Assembly (NCBI GenBank): GCA_014529385.2
Contig: CM043953.1
Span: forward strand, 92,060,842 to 92,124,841
DNA length: 64,000 nucleotides
Direction: 5' to 3'
Source: Adiantum capillus-veneris
Taxonomy: Eukaryota > Streptophyta > Polypodiopsida > Polypodiales > Pteridaceae
The notes beneath the pieces were generated by a model. That model was not told where the DNA came from, ran no database searches, and worked only from the letters and a program-made list of their open reading frames with translations. This document shows, piece by piece, positions 41,437 to 54,705 of the stretch; the stretch's first letter is position 1; every line of letters begins with the position of its first letter. The position numbers and the translations under genes are program-made.

Positions 41437-43117
41437 GCCCTGCCTTTGTTCGGCATATCCGGCAATCAAAGCATTCCAAGAGACAGCATTCCAGACAAGA
41501 AGCTCATCGAGCACTTTTTGGGCTTTATAAAGAACACAACATTTGAGTGATTTCCGCCTCCCAACACCGCATTTGAGTGATTTCAGCTGGGAGGCCGCAT
41601 TTTATGCAACACGATTGAGGTGTTTGAGTGATTTTTAAGGAGGTCACTTCACTACTAGTAAGGGGGGTGACATCGTCACCTCAGTGAAGAAGAGTGATGG
41701 TCTGTCCTTCTCTCATTGGTAATGTCACATGCCTTCAAGACAAAAGTATAGTTGACTGAATGGTGAGAGATACTCTCGCTTTGCATTTACTAAAAACAGC
41801 CTAGAGCTTTCTGTCCCTGCTCCTGTTGCACATATCCCGTAATCAGTGCGTGCCAAGAGACGACATTCCGGACAAGAAGCTCCTCAAGCACTTTTTATGC
41901 TTTCTGAAGCATACCACATTTGACATACATATCGACCAAGGGAGTGCCAACCACAACCTCTATTTTCAAAAGCCTCTGACGAACAAAGAAAGTGTGAATT
42001 TTTGTGCCCATATCAGCATCTTATATAGAGCCACATGCCTTCAAGATGCATGCATAGGTGATTGCATCTGGACAAAGGCCCTCACTGTGCATCTGCTAAA
42101 AATAGCCTAGATCTTTCTAGCCCTACTCCTGTTGTGTGTATCCTGCAATTAGTGCATTCCAAGAGATGTTGTTCCGAACAAAAAGCTCCTCGAGCACTAT
42201 TTGTGTTTTCTGGAGTGTACCACAATGGGCATACACATCGACCAAGGGAATGTCAGCATGACATCTCTTTGCAATAGCATCTTAGTAACAATATCATCGT
42301 GAATTTTTGTGTCCATATTAGCATCTTACAAAGAGACACATGCCTTTAAGATATACACGTAGGTGATTGCGTGTGGATATAGCTCTCGCTTCACATCTGC
42401 TGAAAACAGCCCACTGCTATCATCATGAATTTCTGTGTCCATATCAGCATCTGCTGAAAAGAGTCCACAGCTTCCTAGCCCTGCTCCTCTTGTGCATGTC
42501 CTGCAGTCAGAGCATTCGAAGAGGTGCTACTCCGAACAGTAAGCTCCTCAAGCACTTTCTGTGCTTTCTCAAGTGCACCACATTTGGTATACAAGCCAAG
42601 ACAGTGCCAAGTACCTCGTTTTGTTTGACAACCCTGCAGTCAGTGCATTCGAAGAGATGCCGATTCGAACAATAAGCTCCTCAAACACTTTTTTGTGCTT
42701 TTGCAAGTGCACCACATTCGGTATACATGCCAAGACGGTGCCAAGTACCTCGTTTTTTTTTTACAACCTCTAGCTAACAATATCATCGTGAATTCTTTTG
42801 CCCATATCAGCATCTGCATAATGCCACATGCCTTGAAGATACAAGCGTATGCGATTGCATTTGGGAGAGTTGCCCTCTCTTTGCATCTCTTGAAAATAGC
42901 CCAGTGCTTCCTGCTCCTCCCTTTGTTGGGCATATCCCGCGATCAGAGCATTCCAAGAGACAGCATTCCAGACAGGAAGCTCATCGAGCACTTTTTGGGC
43001 TTTATGAAGAACACCGCACTTGAGCGCCTGCAAGATGCGAGCGTAGGTGATTGTGTCTGGGGAGAGGCTCTCGCTTCGCATTTGCTGAAAACAGCGCAAT
43101 GCTTCCTGGCCAAGTAG
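41437..43117 (-). pseudogene. Decayed PPR (PLS-class) sequence
   Basis: Minus strand. The clearest part is 42,770-43,100: CFQQMRSESLSPDTITYARI, then KAQKVLDELPVWNAVSWNAL, IAGYAQQREEQEALGYFQEM and ADMGKRIHDDIV. These are the P, L and S motifs of plant organelle RNA-binding PPR proteins. Near 41,440-41,560 a second similar copy reads KAQKVLDELLVWNAVSWNAL and IAGYAEQRQG up to the CACTA terminus. Between them are several frameshifted, partly repeated fragments (TYACIFKACG, then TKCGALEKAQKVLEEL-like text at 42.5-42.75 kb). Many stops and indels; no intact ORF. The CACTA element is inserted within it, so any further part should lie left of the window. Confidence 0.75.
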
Positions 43118-43762
43118 CTCTCTCTCTCTCTCTAGCTTTGACTCACTTTGTGCACCAAAATTAACTTCCTCAAATCAACGGATGCCAAGTGGCATGCCTC
43201 CTCTTGCTCCGTTCCAGAAACTCATAGAAACTCATATTAGATAATCAAGGTAAAAATAACCTAATTTTTTATATTTTCCTCTTGCCAAATTCAAGAAAAC
43301 GAATTTTGTGTGTTTGGAAAAATCGTTTTTCCCGAACACTGGCTCGGCCTGCAGTGCGTGCAGGTGATTGACTCTACAAGGAGGCCCTTGCTTCGCATCT
43401 GCTAAAAACAGTGCCCTCTTCATGGATCTTCCGCACGACTCGCCAAGAACATTGCTACCCTATCCTCATCATCACCACTTCTGCCATGGTCGTGTGCGTG
43501 TAGGTAATTGACTCTACAGAGAGGCCCTTGCTTCGCATCTGTTGAAAATAGCACAGAGCTTCCTGGCCCCTTCATGGACCTGCCGCACGCCTCGTGAAGA
43601 ACATTGCTACCCTATCCTCTTCATCATCATCACCACTTCTACCATGGCTGTGAGCTGGCCCTGCTCACGATCCTTGCTTCACATATCCTGAAAATAGCGT
43701 AGGGGTGGAGTGACACTCTCGCTTAGATCGCCCACACATGCACGTAGTGCTCCAGACTGCAG

Positions 43763-43798
<36 letters not shown>

Positions 43799-43983
43799 GC
43801 CTGGAGTGAGCCAAAACGCTGTGAGCTAGTTCTCTCTGGCCTAGAGTGAGCCAAAACACAGTAGTGAGCCGGAACGCTGTAGGGTGGAGGCGCGCAGTCC
43901 TTTATTTTTCTCTCCGATTTGGAGTCAGCCAAAACGTAGCAATCCTCTCTCTCTCTCTGGCCTAGAGTGATTACGATATGCAA

Positions 43984-44025
<42 letters not shown>

Positions 44026-44097
44026 CCGGCCTGGAGTGATTACAATGTACACCAGTCCTTTATTTTTCTCTCCGGCCTGGAGTCAACCAAAATGCAG

Positions 44098-44145
<48 letters not shown>

Positions 44146-44362
44146 CGCCCCCCACCCGGCCTCGAGTGATTACGATGTGCAATAGGATGGAAAAGCAAAG
44201 ATATTAAAGAAAATAAACTACCAAGATATTAAAGCAAACGAGTTACCTCTACTCTATGTCAATTGCCTCTGCCTTTTGTCTGTGTCAATTGCTATACTGC
44301 GTCAATTACTTGCTCTCTGCCTGCGTCTTTCTCTCTCTCTACCCCAGGGCGAGGAGTATTCA

Positions 44363-44396
<34 letters not shown>

Positions 44397-44683
44397 CCCA
44401 GGCCAGGAATATAACAAATCTATCACGTTGTTATAAGTTGTTGGCTGGCCGCTTGTTTTTCGATCTCCTTTTTTTAACACCATTGCTTTATTCTCTCCCT
44501 CTCTCTCCTTATCCTCATTTAGTAGGCCAATCAAATGTGGCCACATGGCATAGCTGCCCTTGCTCCTTTCATTAAATCGATCTTAGATACTCAAGGTAAT
44601 GAACTTGTCTTTTGTAAAGGTTTCTATAGGTAAGAATGAACTTGTGATATCACAAAAAACATGCGCCCAATATCTTGCTGAAT

Positions 44684-44715
<32 letters not shown>

Positions 44716-45039
44716 CATAGGCAAGCCTCCACATGCGCAAAGCACGAAGCACCGACGAGAGTGTCTTGCTAATTAGATTTCGTGACTGTGAGAAGGCCGG
44801 CGTGCAAACCTCCTGCCAAAAATTGTCCCAGGGCCAGCTGGAGCATATATTGGATGTAGTTTTCAACTAGCAATGGACGCGTCTTGGGGAACCCTCACGG
44901 ACGGCGTCATTGCCCCAAGCGCAAGGCCTTAGCCCAGCTTCATGGCGGGGCTCCGCTTTTATACATGCTTTGCTCCGCCCTTGCGCATATGGGCGCATCG
45001 TAGGCTGGCCGAAAAGCACTTTCGCCTCACGACTCACAG
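43118..45039. other. Microsatellite-rich stretch, no gene
   Basis: Contains short repeats of cttgcttcgcatctg..aaaa(t/c)ag text related to the PPR remnant (43.3-43.7 kb), several (TC)n tracts and a minisatellite (separate entry). The stretch 44.2-45.0 kb shows nothing coding. Confidence 0.6.
43767..44175. repeat. Minisatellite: (CT)n plus ggcctggagtga unit
   Basis: About six units of (CT)n followed by (c)cggcctggagtga and either gccaaaacg or ttacgatgtgca, near 43,798, 43,838, 43,959, 44,027, 44,070 and 44,157. Confidence 0.75.
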
Positions 45040-45321
45040 TGAGCAAAGCGCGATCCCACATAATTTTTCAACTTGACAGATAGAATACGCTCTAAGTTGA
45101 ATGGGCTCTCTTTGACAACAATCATACTCCCACTCGATAAGCTCTTAAGTTTAATTCAGTCTCCACGGTGTCCTTAATCCCTCGCGCCCCTCGTGGAGGC
45201 TCTCTAGCATGGCGTCAAAGTTGAGTAAAACAGAACACATGTTTGGATCGTCCAATTTGCAGTTGTTGCCCTATGAAAGTCACACCATTGGCTTCCTTTG
45301 CAATCTTATGATGTGTGGGTC

Positions 45322-45394
<73 letters not shown>

Positions 45395-47547
45395 ACACAC
45401 ACACACTAGCTTTTCACAGTTTGAACTTTGGGCATAATCTGAATGCCCTAATGCTTTATACCATGCTAATTAATTTGTTCAAAAAATTTGGTTGATTCCA
45501 GAGATGGTGAAGTATAGCTTCAACTAGAGGAACTCAAAAAAAGAAAAATTGTTTTCTCTTGTGCCTCAAACATACTGCCTACATATTACTTTGACTTTGA
45601 GCTAGGCTCTTCTACTCCCAAGAAGTGTGGTACTTGTATTCTTAATGTTCACATGGCTGCAATAGAAAAGGGGCCTACTTATGATGTGGAATATTATTCA
45701 ATTAAAATAAAGAATATTAAAACGCATTGATGCATTGAGTGAAAATTCTACAAGGCTCATAGTTAACCTAATGAGTATAACGAAGCAGTAGCAGAGTTGT
45801 ACCATGTAACAAAGGCCTCAACACTGCACCACCCCCAATAGCAACTTATGTAAAGGAACCCACCCAAGGGGTTGATACTTCTATTGTGGCTGACATGTTT
45901 CCTTCATTGCACCCAAAGGAAGTGGCCACATTTCTGGAGAGAAGCCCCAAGAATCTCTTAGTGAGGACAAGGACCACATCAAGGACAAAGTGGATACTTT
46001 CCTTAATAAATGGGGACATGTGCATCGTTTACGTCACGTTTCAAATGCATACTCAAGGAATTGGAGACGAGCCTTGTCTTTGAAGGCAAGGACTACAAAC
46101 ATGGGATGACATACAAACCACACAACCGTCCCAAGACATAAGATTCTTTTGAAAAATTGTGCTAAAAAGAGTTATGTCCAACCACTGCAGGTAGTTTTGG
46201 TTTAGGATTGGAAATCTATGACTCTCACAAAGACTTACTAGATGAGAAGAAGGAGAAAGTGCAAACCCAACAACGATACATCATAGTTGAAACAACAAGA
46301 TTAGCAAAAGGGACCCTCAAGATTGAAGTTAAAGAAGTGCATTGAAGAAGAAGAGGGTCAGACAATGAAAAGGCACCTGCAATGGGAGATCAAGCTACTT
46401 CAATCGTATGCTCTAAACTTAGAGGAGAGGAGGCATGATATCTCCTTTCAAGGAGGGCTTCTTAATGGACACACATTAGGGATAGAGTTTTGGGACTCTT
46501 GTTGAGCTCATGCAGCGTGAACACTATCATACAGTGGTATGTTTGATCCCAATAAAGGTTGGATGGATCCCTTGCACTGGAGCCACAAGAGAGCACAAAT
46601 ATTTACAAAAATTTCTTCAATAATTGTTATATGAAATATAGGAATCCATAAAGTGCATGGATACATTTAGGATAGAGATTTAGGCTTGTGTATGTTGATG
46701 AAAAAATCATGATATGTGTATGAGAGTAGGCACATCTCTAGGCAAGTGTAAGAAGCTAGATGCATTGTGTGCATTGTTGCTCAATAGTTGCCCTTGTGAG
46801 ATTGGTCCGACTCCTTGATTTTACAAGATACTACGAGACTTTGGTACCTTGTTTTATGTAGTGGGGCTTACTTTACAATGCCAGGCTCTTCTACTCCCAA
46901 CAAGTGTGGTACCTGTATTCTTAATGTTCGCATGGCTGAATTAGAAAAGGATCTCGCTTATGATGTGGAGTATTATTTGATTAAAATAAAGGATATTAAA
47001 ACGCATTGATGCATTAGAGAACCAAATTTATGCATTGAGTGAGAATGCGACAAGCCTCTTAGTTAACCTAATGAGTATAACCAAGCAACAATAGAGCTGT
47101 ATCATGCAACAAAGGCTCCAACACCGGCCCCAATAGCAAATCATGTAAGGGAACCCACCCAAGGGGTCAATACTTCTACTCTGGCTGACTTGTTTCCTTC
47201 ATTGAACCGAAAGGAAGTGGTCAAATTTCTCCAGAGTATGAAGGCCCGAGATTTTCTTGGTGAGGACAAGGACCACAACAAGGAAATAGTGGATACTTTC
47301 CCCAATAAATGGGTACATATGCATCGTTTACATCACATTCCTAATTCATAGCCAAGGCATTGCAGATGAGCCATGTCCTTGAAGGTAAGTACCACAAACA
47401 TGGATGTCATACAAACCACACAACCATCCCAAGACAAGGTATTCTTTTGAGAAATTTCGCTAAAACAAGTTCCGTCCAACCACTGGAGTCATGCAGTTTT
47501 GGTTTAAGATTGGAAATCTATGTCTCTCCCTAATATTTACCGAATGA
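45040..47547. repeat. Segmental duplication copy 1 with two ~1.28 kb units of an unidentified decayed coding sequence
   Basis: Starts gagcaaagcgcgatccc and matches the block beginning near 47,548 (gagcaaagccgggtccc). Inside, a unit beginning gctcttctactccca starts at 45,606 and again at 46,881 (truncated). Minus-free fragments on the plus strand read CGTCILNVRMAELEKDLAYD, MADMFPSLHPKEVATFLER and LGLEIYDSHKDLL. The same fragments recur in copy 2, with frames kept in pieces, so the ancestor was probably protein-coding. I do not recognise the family. Confidence 0.65.
45327..45406. repeat. Compound microsatellite (CT)n-(C)n-(CA)n
   Basis: CT repeats, then about 20 C, then about 12 CA repeats. 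The duplicate at about 47,862-47,925 has a longer CT tract and a short C run without CA. Confidence 0.95.
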
Positions 47548-47857
47548 GAAGAAGGAGCAAAGCCGGGTCCCAGATAATTTTTCAACTTGACAGATAGAAT
47601 ACGCTCTAGTATTATTATTGAATACTCCCTAGCTTGAATGGGCACTCTTTGATAAAAAATCATACTCCCACTCGAGAAGCTCTTAAGTTCAATTCAGTCT
47701 CCACGGTGTCCTTAATCCATCGCGCCCCTCTTGGAGGCTCTCTAGCATGGCGTCAAAGTTGACTAAAACAGAACACATGTTTGGATTGTCCAATTTGTAG
47801 TGGTTGCCCTATGAAAGACACATCATTGGCTTCTTTTGTAGTCTTATGATGTGTGGG

Positions 47858-47917
<60 letters not shown>

Positions 47918-48104
47918 CACCCCCCCTACTACCTTTTCACACTTTGAACTTTGGGCATAATCTGAATGCCCTAATGATTTATACCATGCTCATAATCTGT
48001 TCAAAAATTTTGGTTGATTCCAGAGATGGTGAAGGATAGCTTCAACTAGCGGAACTCAAAAAAAGAAAAATTGTTTTCTCTTGTGCCTCAAACGTACTAC
48101 CTAC

Positions 48105-50824
48105 TGATAGCCGTTTTTCGGCTTTCCGTAATTGCCATAGTGAGTTAATCCACCCTACCAAAATCATCCAAACACTGTGGCTATCCCTACCATTTCACTG
48201 TATATAGGTGTGTGTGAGTTAGGGGACTTTTCCCATATCTTCTTAAAAACCCTTAATTAGCTAGTCACTGAGCTAGTTGAGCCAAAAAAATAAAAAAAAT
48301 AAGTATATTATGGCCCATTTGTGTGTAAATATTTCATTGTATATAGGGCCTAAATAAAAGGATTTTTCATAATTATTTTGGTATGTATTTAAATATTTCT
48401 ACGTATGGTGTGTTATTTATGCTATGTACATTGACTCACCATTACCATATTTTTTATTACCATTTTGCATACTCTTTATTCCATATAAAAATAATTTCAT
48501 GCAAGCTTCTCTTATTTTTGGTGTAACTCCATCCTAACAAAAATCCAAAAAAACTTGTTCTATTTATGTGTATATTTTTTCACTATTGTGATTTTTTCCT
48601 TCCTACATCTATTCTTTATTACTCTCATAAATTAGACCACCAAAAATATTCATCTTTTTATGGTAGACTTATAATGAGAGAGATTTATCTTGACCCCTTT
48701 ATATTTTTTCCACTTATATTATTTATATTTGACATGTACATATTTTTTAGACCCCTCAATATTTGATTTTCTTAGTTGTACTATTCATTTATATCATGAT
48801 CTCAACAATATCTTCAATTATAGACCTACCAAATAAGGTCAAGGGTATGTGGAATGCATGTATGCACCATGGGGAGCTCACTCTTGGAGGTATTCAAAAG
48901 AATCATCCAAAGAAGGACCTCACAAGGACCTTGTGCAGTGGAAAAAACAGTCGGTTTTGCTGAATTTTTAAAGATCACATGCTCCCCGAATTTGAAAAGG
49001 TGATACAAACAAAAGTTGTCGCTCGTGAGCTGAAATTTTACCTCAAATTTTTTCATATTTTTTTGAGCTACGAACTGTGAGCTATGATTTTATTGGTGGA
49101 CCCGAGTTTGCCCATGCTATGCAGCCACACTCCCTCTTCCACTTTATCATTTTCCTCTTTCACACACACTCCTCCCTCTCCTTCCCACTCCCAAACCTGC
49201 AACTCCCATGTCCTAATTAACCCTCTTCACCATTGCCACTTCTCTCACACCTCCATAGACTTCATCCTCCATTTCTACACCCTAGGTGTCCCCCTTTCTC
49301 TCTACATATATGTCCATATTACCGTACTCTCTTCAGCTTTGTAAAGAACTTCAAAAAATCAACAAAAATCCAAGGTTAACCTCTGCAAATGAAGGATTTA
49401 TCATGAATTTTCCAAGGTTTGAAGATAACGTAGCTTCATCGACACGCGTTACTTCGCCATGCTGACCGCTTCTTCTACCGGTGCTGTAAAGAGGTGAATG
49501 TCAACTTCTCCAAGCTTCAACCTTGCTTTACAAGCTTATCCCTTCTCTAGCTTTTCTCATCTTATATCTCACCATTTGGTGAATGATTTTGTAAATATTT
49601 TTTAGTGATAATTACTAACTACTAACCACTAACCTTATTGTAAAATGCACCCTCTACTAGAGTAGGCCCTCCCAAATTATTCACTCAATCCCTCTCTCCT
49701 TTCATCCTCAATAATTCTCTTCCCTTGAGCCCACATCCATGTGACTCAAAGGACAAGAGAGACCCACCCTCATTAAAAAAAATAAAAATATGCATAATCT
49801 TTTATTCCTTCAAATAAACTAGATTAGGCCTAATCCAAATCGAGGCTTCTAAAACCTATAAATAGAGCCCTTCTCTCCCTTGTAAAACATCACATGATCA
49901 CACTACACCGCACCATTCTCAACACATAACACACCACTCTTCAAGCCTAGTTGTGTAGAGTGTGTGCATTGTGAGTGCTCTATTCCATCACTACACATAG
50001 GTGCATGGAGAAGCTTGAAGTTAGTTATGCCATCTAGAGGAGTGGAGTGATACTATACTCTGCAATCACACTTGTAGCCTACTCTAGAGTGTGTGCATTG
50101 TGATTGTCTATTCCATCACTACACATAGGTGCATGGAGAAGCTTGAAGTTAGTTATGCCATCTAGAGGAGTGGAGTGATACTATACTCTGCAATCACATG
50201 CACTTGTAGCCTACTCTTGTCCATAAATAAGATTCATAGTTTTGGGTTCAATTGTATGCTGCAACTACGACTCTTCTCTCCAAATTGACTTGATAAGTTG
50301 GCTCATCAGGTGGTTGAAGGTATATTGTCCTTGAAGTTTGTTGTGCCATTTCATGCTTGGTGGTTTGAGGGCTTATTGAATTGTTTGCCAAAACTTTCAA
50401 TTGTAAGAGGGTGCTCGGTGAGAGGGCTCCCGTGACCCTAAGACAATTTGTGTATTGGCAACAAGGTCAAGTTTTGTGTTGTCTCTCTATTTCTCATCAA
50501 GCTTTGTGTGCATCTAGTCTTTAAAGCTAAGACTGAGTTGCTCAAGTTGATTTGTGCGCTTTACCTCTCTCTGGCGTGGTGAATGTTTGTGTTTGGTGTG
50601 TGTGGCTATCTTGCATTGCCCTCTCTTTGTGCATTTGAGTACAAGGAGATTTCACGTGCGTCCTAGTTCGCATCTACAACTAGGTGGTGCCCCTTTTCTT
50701 GTTTGGTTTCTGGCTGCAGGTTGTTGTTGTCTCTGATTGTGCTTGCCCCAGCCCCAATTGAGCAGCACGGGAGCCTCGAAGGGTGTTTAGAGGCCACTCT
50801 TGTTGCCCGCCCCGGACCGCCTCA
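48105..50824 (+). mobile_element. Probable solo LTR, 2.72 kb
   Basis: TGATAG...CCTCA ends with 4 bp duplicates ctac on both sides (48101-48104, 50825-50828). It interrupts the duplicated block exactly. A TATA box (tataaata, 49,857-49,864) followed by a leader fits an LTR promoter. No ORF of note. I see no internal primer site or polypurine tract, so a solo LTR is more likely than a complete small element. Confidence 0.7.
49957..50222 (+). repeat. 139 bp tandem duplication in the solo LTR
   Basis: agagtgtgtgcattgtga starts at 49,957 and again at 50,096; the copies run to about 50,222 with few changes. Confidence 0.9.
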
Positions 50825-53110
50825 CTACATATTCCTTTGACTTTGAGCCAGGCTCTTCTACTCCCAACAAGTGTGGTACTTGTATTCTTAATGTTTGCAT
50901 GGCTGCAATAGAAAAGGGGCCTACTTATGATGTGGAATATTATTTAATTAAAATAAATAAGATTAAAATGCATTGATGCATTGAGTGAAAATGCTACAAG
51001 GATCATAGTTAACCTAATGAGTATAACGAAGCAGTAGCAGAGTTGTACCATGTAACAAAGGCCCCAACACTGCACCAGCCCCAATAACAACTTATGTAAA
51101 GGAACCCACCCAAGGGGTTGATACTTCTATTGTGGCTGACATGTTTCCTTCATTGCACCCAAAGGAACTGGCCACATTTCTGGAGAGAAACCCCGAGAAT
51201 TTCTTAGTGAGAACAAGGACCACAACAAGGACACAGTGGATACTTTCCTTAATAAATGGGGACATGTGCATCGTTTACATCACATTTCAAATGCATAGTC
51301 AACGCATTGGAGATGAGCCTTGTCTTTGAAGTCAAGGACTACAAACATCGGATGACATACAAACAACACAATTGTCCCAAGACATAAGATTCTTTTGAGA
51401 AATTGTGCTAAAAAGAGTTTTGTCCAACCACTGAAGTGAGGTAGTTTTGGTTTAGGATTGGAAATCTATGATTCTCACAAAGACTTACTAGATGAGAAGA
51501 AGAAGAAATCGCAAGTGGATGGCTCCCTTGCACTGGAGCCACAAGAGAGCACAAATATTTCCACAACTTTCTTCAATAATTGTTATCTGAAACATAGGAA
51601 TCCATAAAGTGCATGGATACGTTTAGGATAGAGATTTAGGCTTGTGTATGTTGATGAAAAAATCTTGATATGTGTATGAGAGTAGGCACATCTCTAGGCA
51701 AGTCTAAGCAGCTAGATGTATTGTGGGCATTGTTGCTCAAGAATTGCCCTTGTGAGATTGGTTTGACTCCTTGATTTTACAAGATACTAGGAGACTTTGG
51801 TACCTTGTTGTATGTAGTGGGGCTTACTTTACAATGCCAGGCTCTTCTACTCCCAACAAGTGTGGTACATGTATTCTTAATGTTTGCATGTCTGAATTAG
51901 AAAAGGATCCCGCTTATGAGGTGGAGTATTAGTTGATTAAAATAAAGGATATTAAAACGCATTGATGCATTAGAGAACCAAATTTGTGCATTGAGTGAGA
52001 TTGCGACAAGCCTCATAGTTAACCTAATGAGTATAACCAAGCAACAGCAGAGCTGTAGCATGTAACAAAGGCCCCAACACCGGCCCCATTAGCAACTCAT
52101 GTAAGGGAACCCACCCAAGGGATCGATACTTCTATTTTGGCTGACTTGTTTCCTTCATTGAACCGAAAGGAAGTGGCCAAGTTTCTCCAAAGTATGAAGT
52201 CCTGAGATTTTCTTGGTGAGAACAAGGGCCAGAACAAGGAAATAGTGGATACTTTCCCCAATAAATGGGGACATATGCATCGTTTACATTACATTCCTAA
52301 TTCATAGCCTAGGCATTGTAGATGAGGCATGTCCTTGAAGGTAAGGACCACAAACATGGATGTCATACAAACCACACAACCTCCCAAGACAAGGGATTCT
52401 TTTGAGAAATTTTGCTAAAACAAGTTCCATCCAACCACTGGAGTCATGTAGTTTTGGTTTAAGATTGGAAATCTATGACTGTCCCAAAGATTTACGAGAT
52501 GAGAAGAAGGAGCAAGTGCAAACTCAACAACGATACAACATACCGGAAACAACAAGATTTGCAAAAGGGACACTCAAAATTGGAGTTAAAGAAATGCATT
52601 GAAGAAGAAGAGGATGAGACAAAAAAAATGGCACTTGCAATGGGAGATCAAGCTACTTCAATCGGATGCTCGAAACTCAGAGGAGAGGAGGCATGATTTC
52701 TCCTTTCAAAGGAGGCCTTCTTAATGGACACACATTAGGGATAGAGTTTTGGGACTCTCTTTGAGATCATGAAGCTTGAATACTATCATACATGGATATG
52801 TTTGATCGCAATAAATATTGGATGGCTCCCTTGCATTGGAGCCTCAAGAGAGCACAAAGATTGCCACAACTTTCTTCATAAACTGTTATCTGAAATATAG
52901 GAATCCATAAAGTGCATGGATACGTTTAGGATAGAGATTTAGGCTTGTGTCTGTTGATGAGAAAATTGTATGAGAGTAGGCACATATCTAGCCAAGTCTA
53001 AGTAGCTAGATGTATTGCGGGCATTGTTGCTCAAGAATTTTCCTTGTGAGATTGATCTGACTCCTTGATTACAAGGTACTAGGAGACTTTGCGGTCTTGT
53101 TTTATGTAGT

Positions 53111-53507
53111 GGGGCTTTCAATGTATAAGGCTTTACAATGCGTATTCAAGAGGGCATGATTCATCTTCTCCCTAAGGACATAGGTTCTATGGATAATATC
53201 AATCATTTGAGGCCAATTAAAATTCTCAACTCAACCTACAAATCTAGCTAGCACAACATAGTTTCTTTTTGGATTGCTAGAACCACCCTAGATTGGTCCC
53301 CTTATGAGGACTTCACATATACTCCAATTTGTAGGATGCACCTATCACGTGAGTTCAATAGAAGGGTAACTAAAGTTCTTGAAACTTATCAAAAATTATA
53401 TACAAAAGGATATTATTTTTTTCAAATTTGAAAAAAACCTATAGATGTTAATAGAAAACGGTACATTATATTGCTTAAAAAAATCACAAACAAGGGGTTT
53501 TACAAAC
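53111..53507. other. Spacer, no gene
   Basis: AT-rich. Text near 53.13-53.4 kb gives short plus-strand pieces such as GMIHLLPKDI, slightly like a LINE RT, but too short to call. No 5' LTR or primer site for the following Copia element found. Confidence 0.4.
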
Positions 53508-54705
53508 ATGTCTTGTGGTGAAAAGGATATTTACAATATCCAAAAATCTGATGGGACGAATTTTGCTATTTGGAAAGAGCACATTCAAGATGTTCTTATA
53601 CAAAAAGGCCAGCTGGATCCTATCATGGAGCGCCCAGAGGGCGAGTATACAGATTTTGGGTGGGAGAAACTTGATGCTAAGGCCAAATATACCCTCCGTT
53701 TGCATTTGGCTAAATCTGTGTACTTTACAATAGTTGGAGAAAGGACTGCTAGAGATGTTTGAGATAAGTTGTGTTCCAGTTACAAGAACAAAAGTGCCAC
53801 TAATAAGGTTTTCTCGATGAAGAAGCTTTTTGACCTTTGTATGAAGGAAGAGGGCACTATTTCTACTCACATTAATGAGTTCAATATTGTTTTCACTCAG
53901 TTGACCACTCAGGGTTTGGTCTTCGATGAGGAAATCAAATGTACCTTCTTGCTATGCAGTTTACCCTCGTCTTGGGATACGTTCTGTACTACGATATAGC
54001 AACTCAGCACCAAGTACCGGTTTAGTGTACAATGATGTCCTTGGGAATCTGTTTATCGAGGAGATTCGTAGGAAATCTCTAGAAGGCAAGAAGGATGGTG
54101 ATGCGTATGTTGCCAGTGATAGACTGACGGGTCGCACTCAAAGTCGTGCCAAAAGCAAGGAACATGGGGGATCATGCAGTACGTCTTGGGGTTCTATGCG
54201 TAATGTCAAGTGCTATCACTGCCATAAAAAAGGGCATGTAAAGAAGGATTGTAGGAAATGGCAGCAAAGCAAGAAGGATAAACAATCCGGTGACACTTCT
54301 AAGTCTGATGACTCAAACAAGGGCAAAGCAAAGTTAGAGGAGGTCAATGTGCTAGAGTCTTCAAATGCTCTTATTGTAGAGACTCTTCTAGTGGTTGTTA
54401 TGCCACTTACCTCTGAGGTATTGGTCTTCACAGTAGATATACCTGTCGAAGCTCTTGTTACAGAAGATGCGCAATATGCACATAATTGGATAGTAGATTC
54501 TAGTGCGAGTTTCCATGTGACACCACATAGAGAGTGGTTCTCTACTTATTCTCATTCTTGTGGCAAAGTGAGACTTAGTGATGCTTATGAACTAGACATT
54601 GAGGGTGTCGAAAACGTCAAATTGCATCTAAGGAATGGCACGTACTTTACTTTATGTAATGTCAAACATGTGCCCAAGTTGACTAAGAGCTTGTTTTCTG
54701 TTGGC
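53508..54705 (+). pseudogene. gag: Copia gag and protease, decayed
   Basis: ATG 53508 (MSCGEKDIYNIQKSDGTNFA). In-frame TGA at 53760 in DV/DKL, where Trp is usual. Frameshift near 53,990. Zinc knuckle CYHCHKKGHVKKDC at about 54,211-54,252. Protease signature WIVDSSASFHVTPHREWFST (D-S-S-A instead of D-S-G-A), then LCNVKHVPKLTKSLFSVG and TAG at 54706. Confidence 0.85.

Larger units (their letters stand above)
47548..53110. repeat. Segmental duplication copy 2 (split by a solo LTR)
   Basis: 47,548-48,104 and 50,825 onward together match copy 1; the join is exact when 48,105-50,824 and one ctac are left out. Further units start at 50,850 and 51,841. The second unit extends to about 53,110, past the point where copy 1 is cut. 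Fragments include MADMFPSLHPKELATFLERN and LEIYDCPKDLRDEKKEQVQT. Stops and deletions throughout. Confidence 0.7.

Noticed and set aside
44880-45060. GC-rich block considered as a tRNA or tRNA-derived SINE
   Set aside because: No A/B box pair or cloverleaf that I could fold.
49084-49344. 86-codon ORF in the solo LTR
   Set aside because: Low-complexity Ser/Pro/His composition from a pyrimidine-rich stretch; no support.
53130-53330. Possible LINE reverse transcriptase fragment
   Set aside because: Only a ten-residue resemblance; too short.
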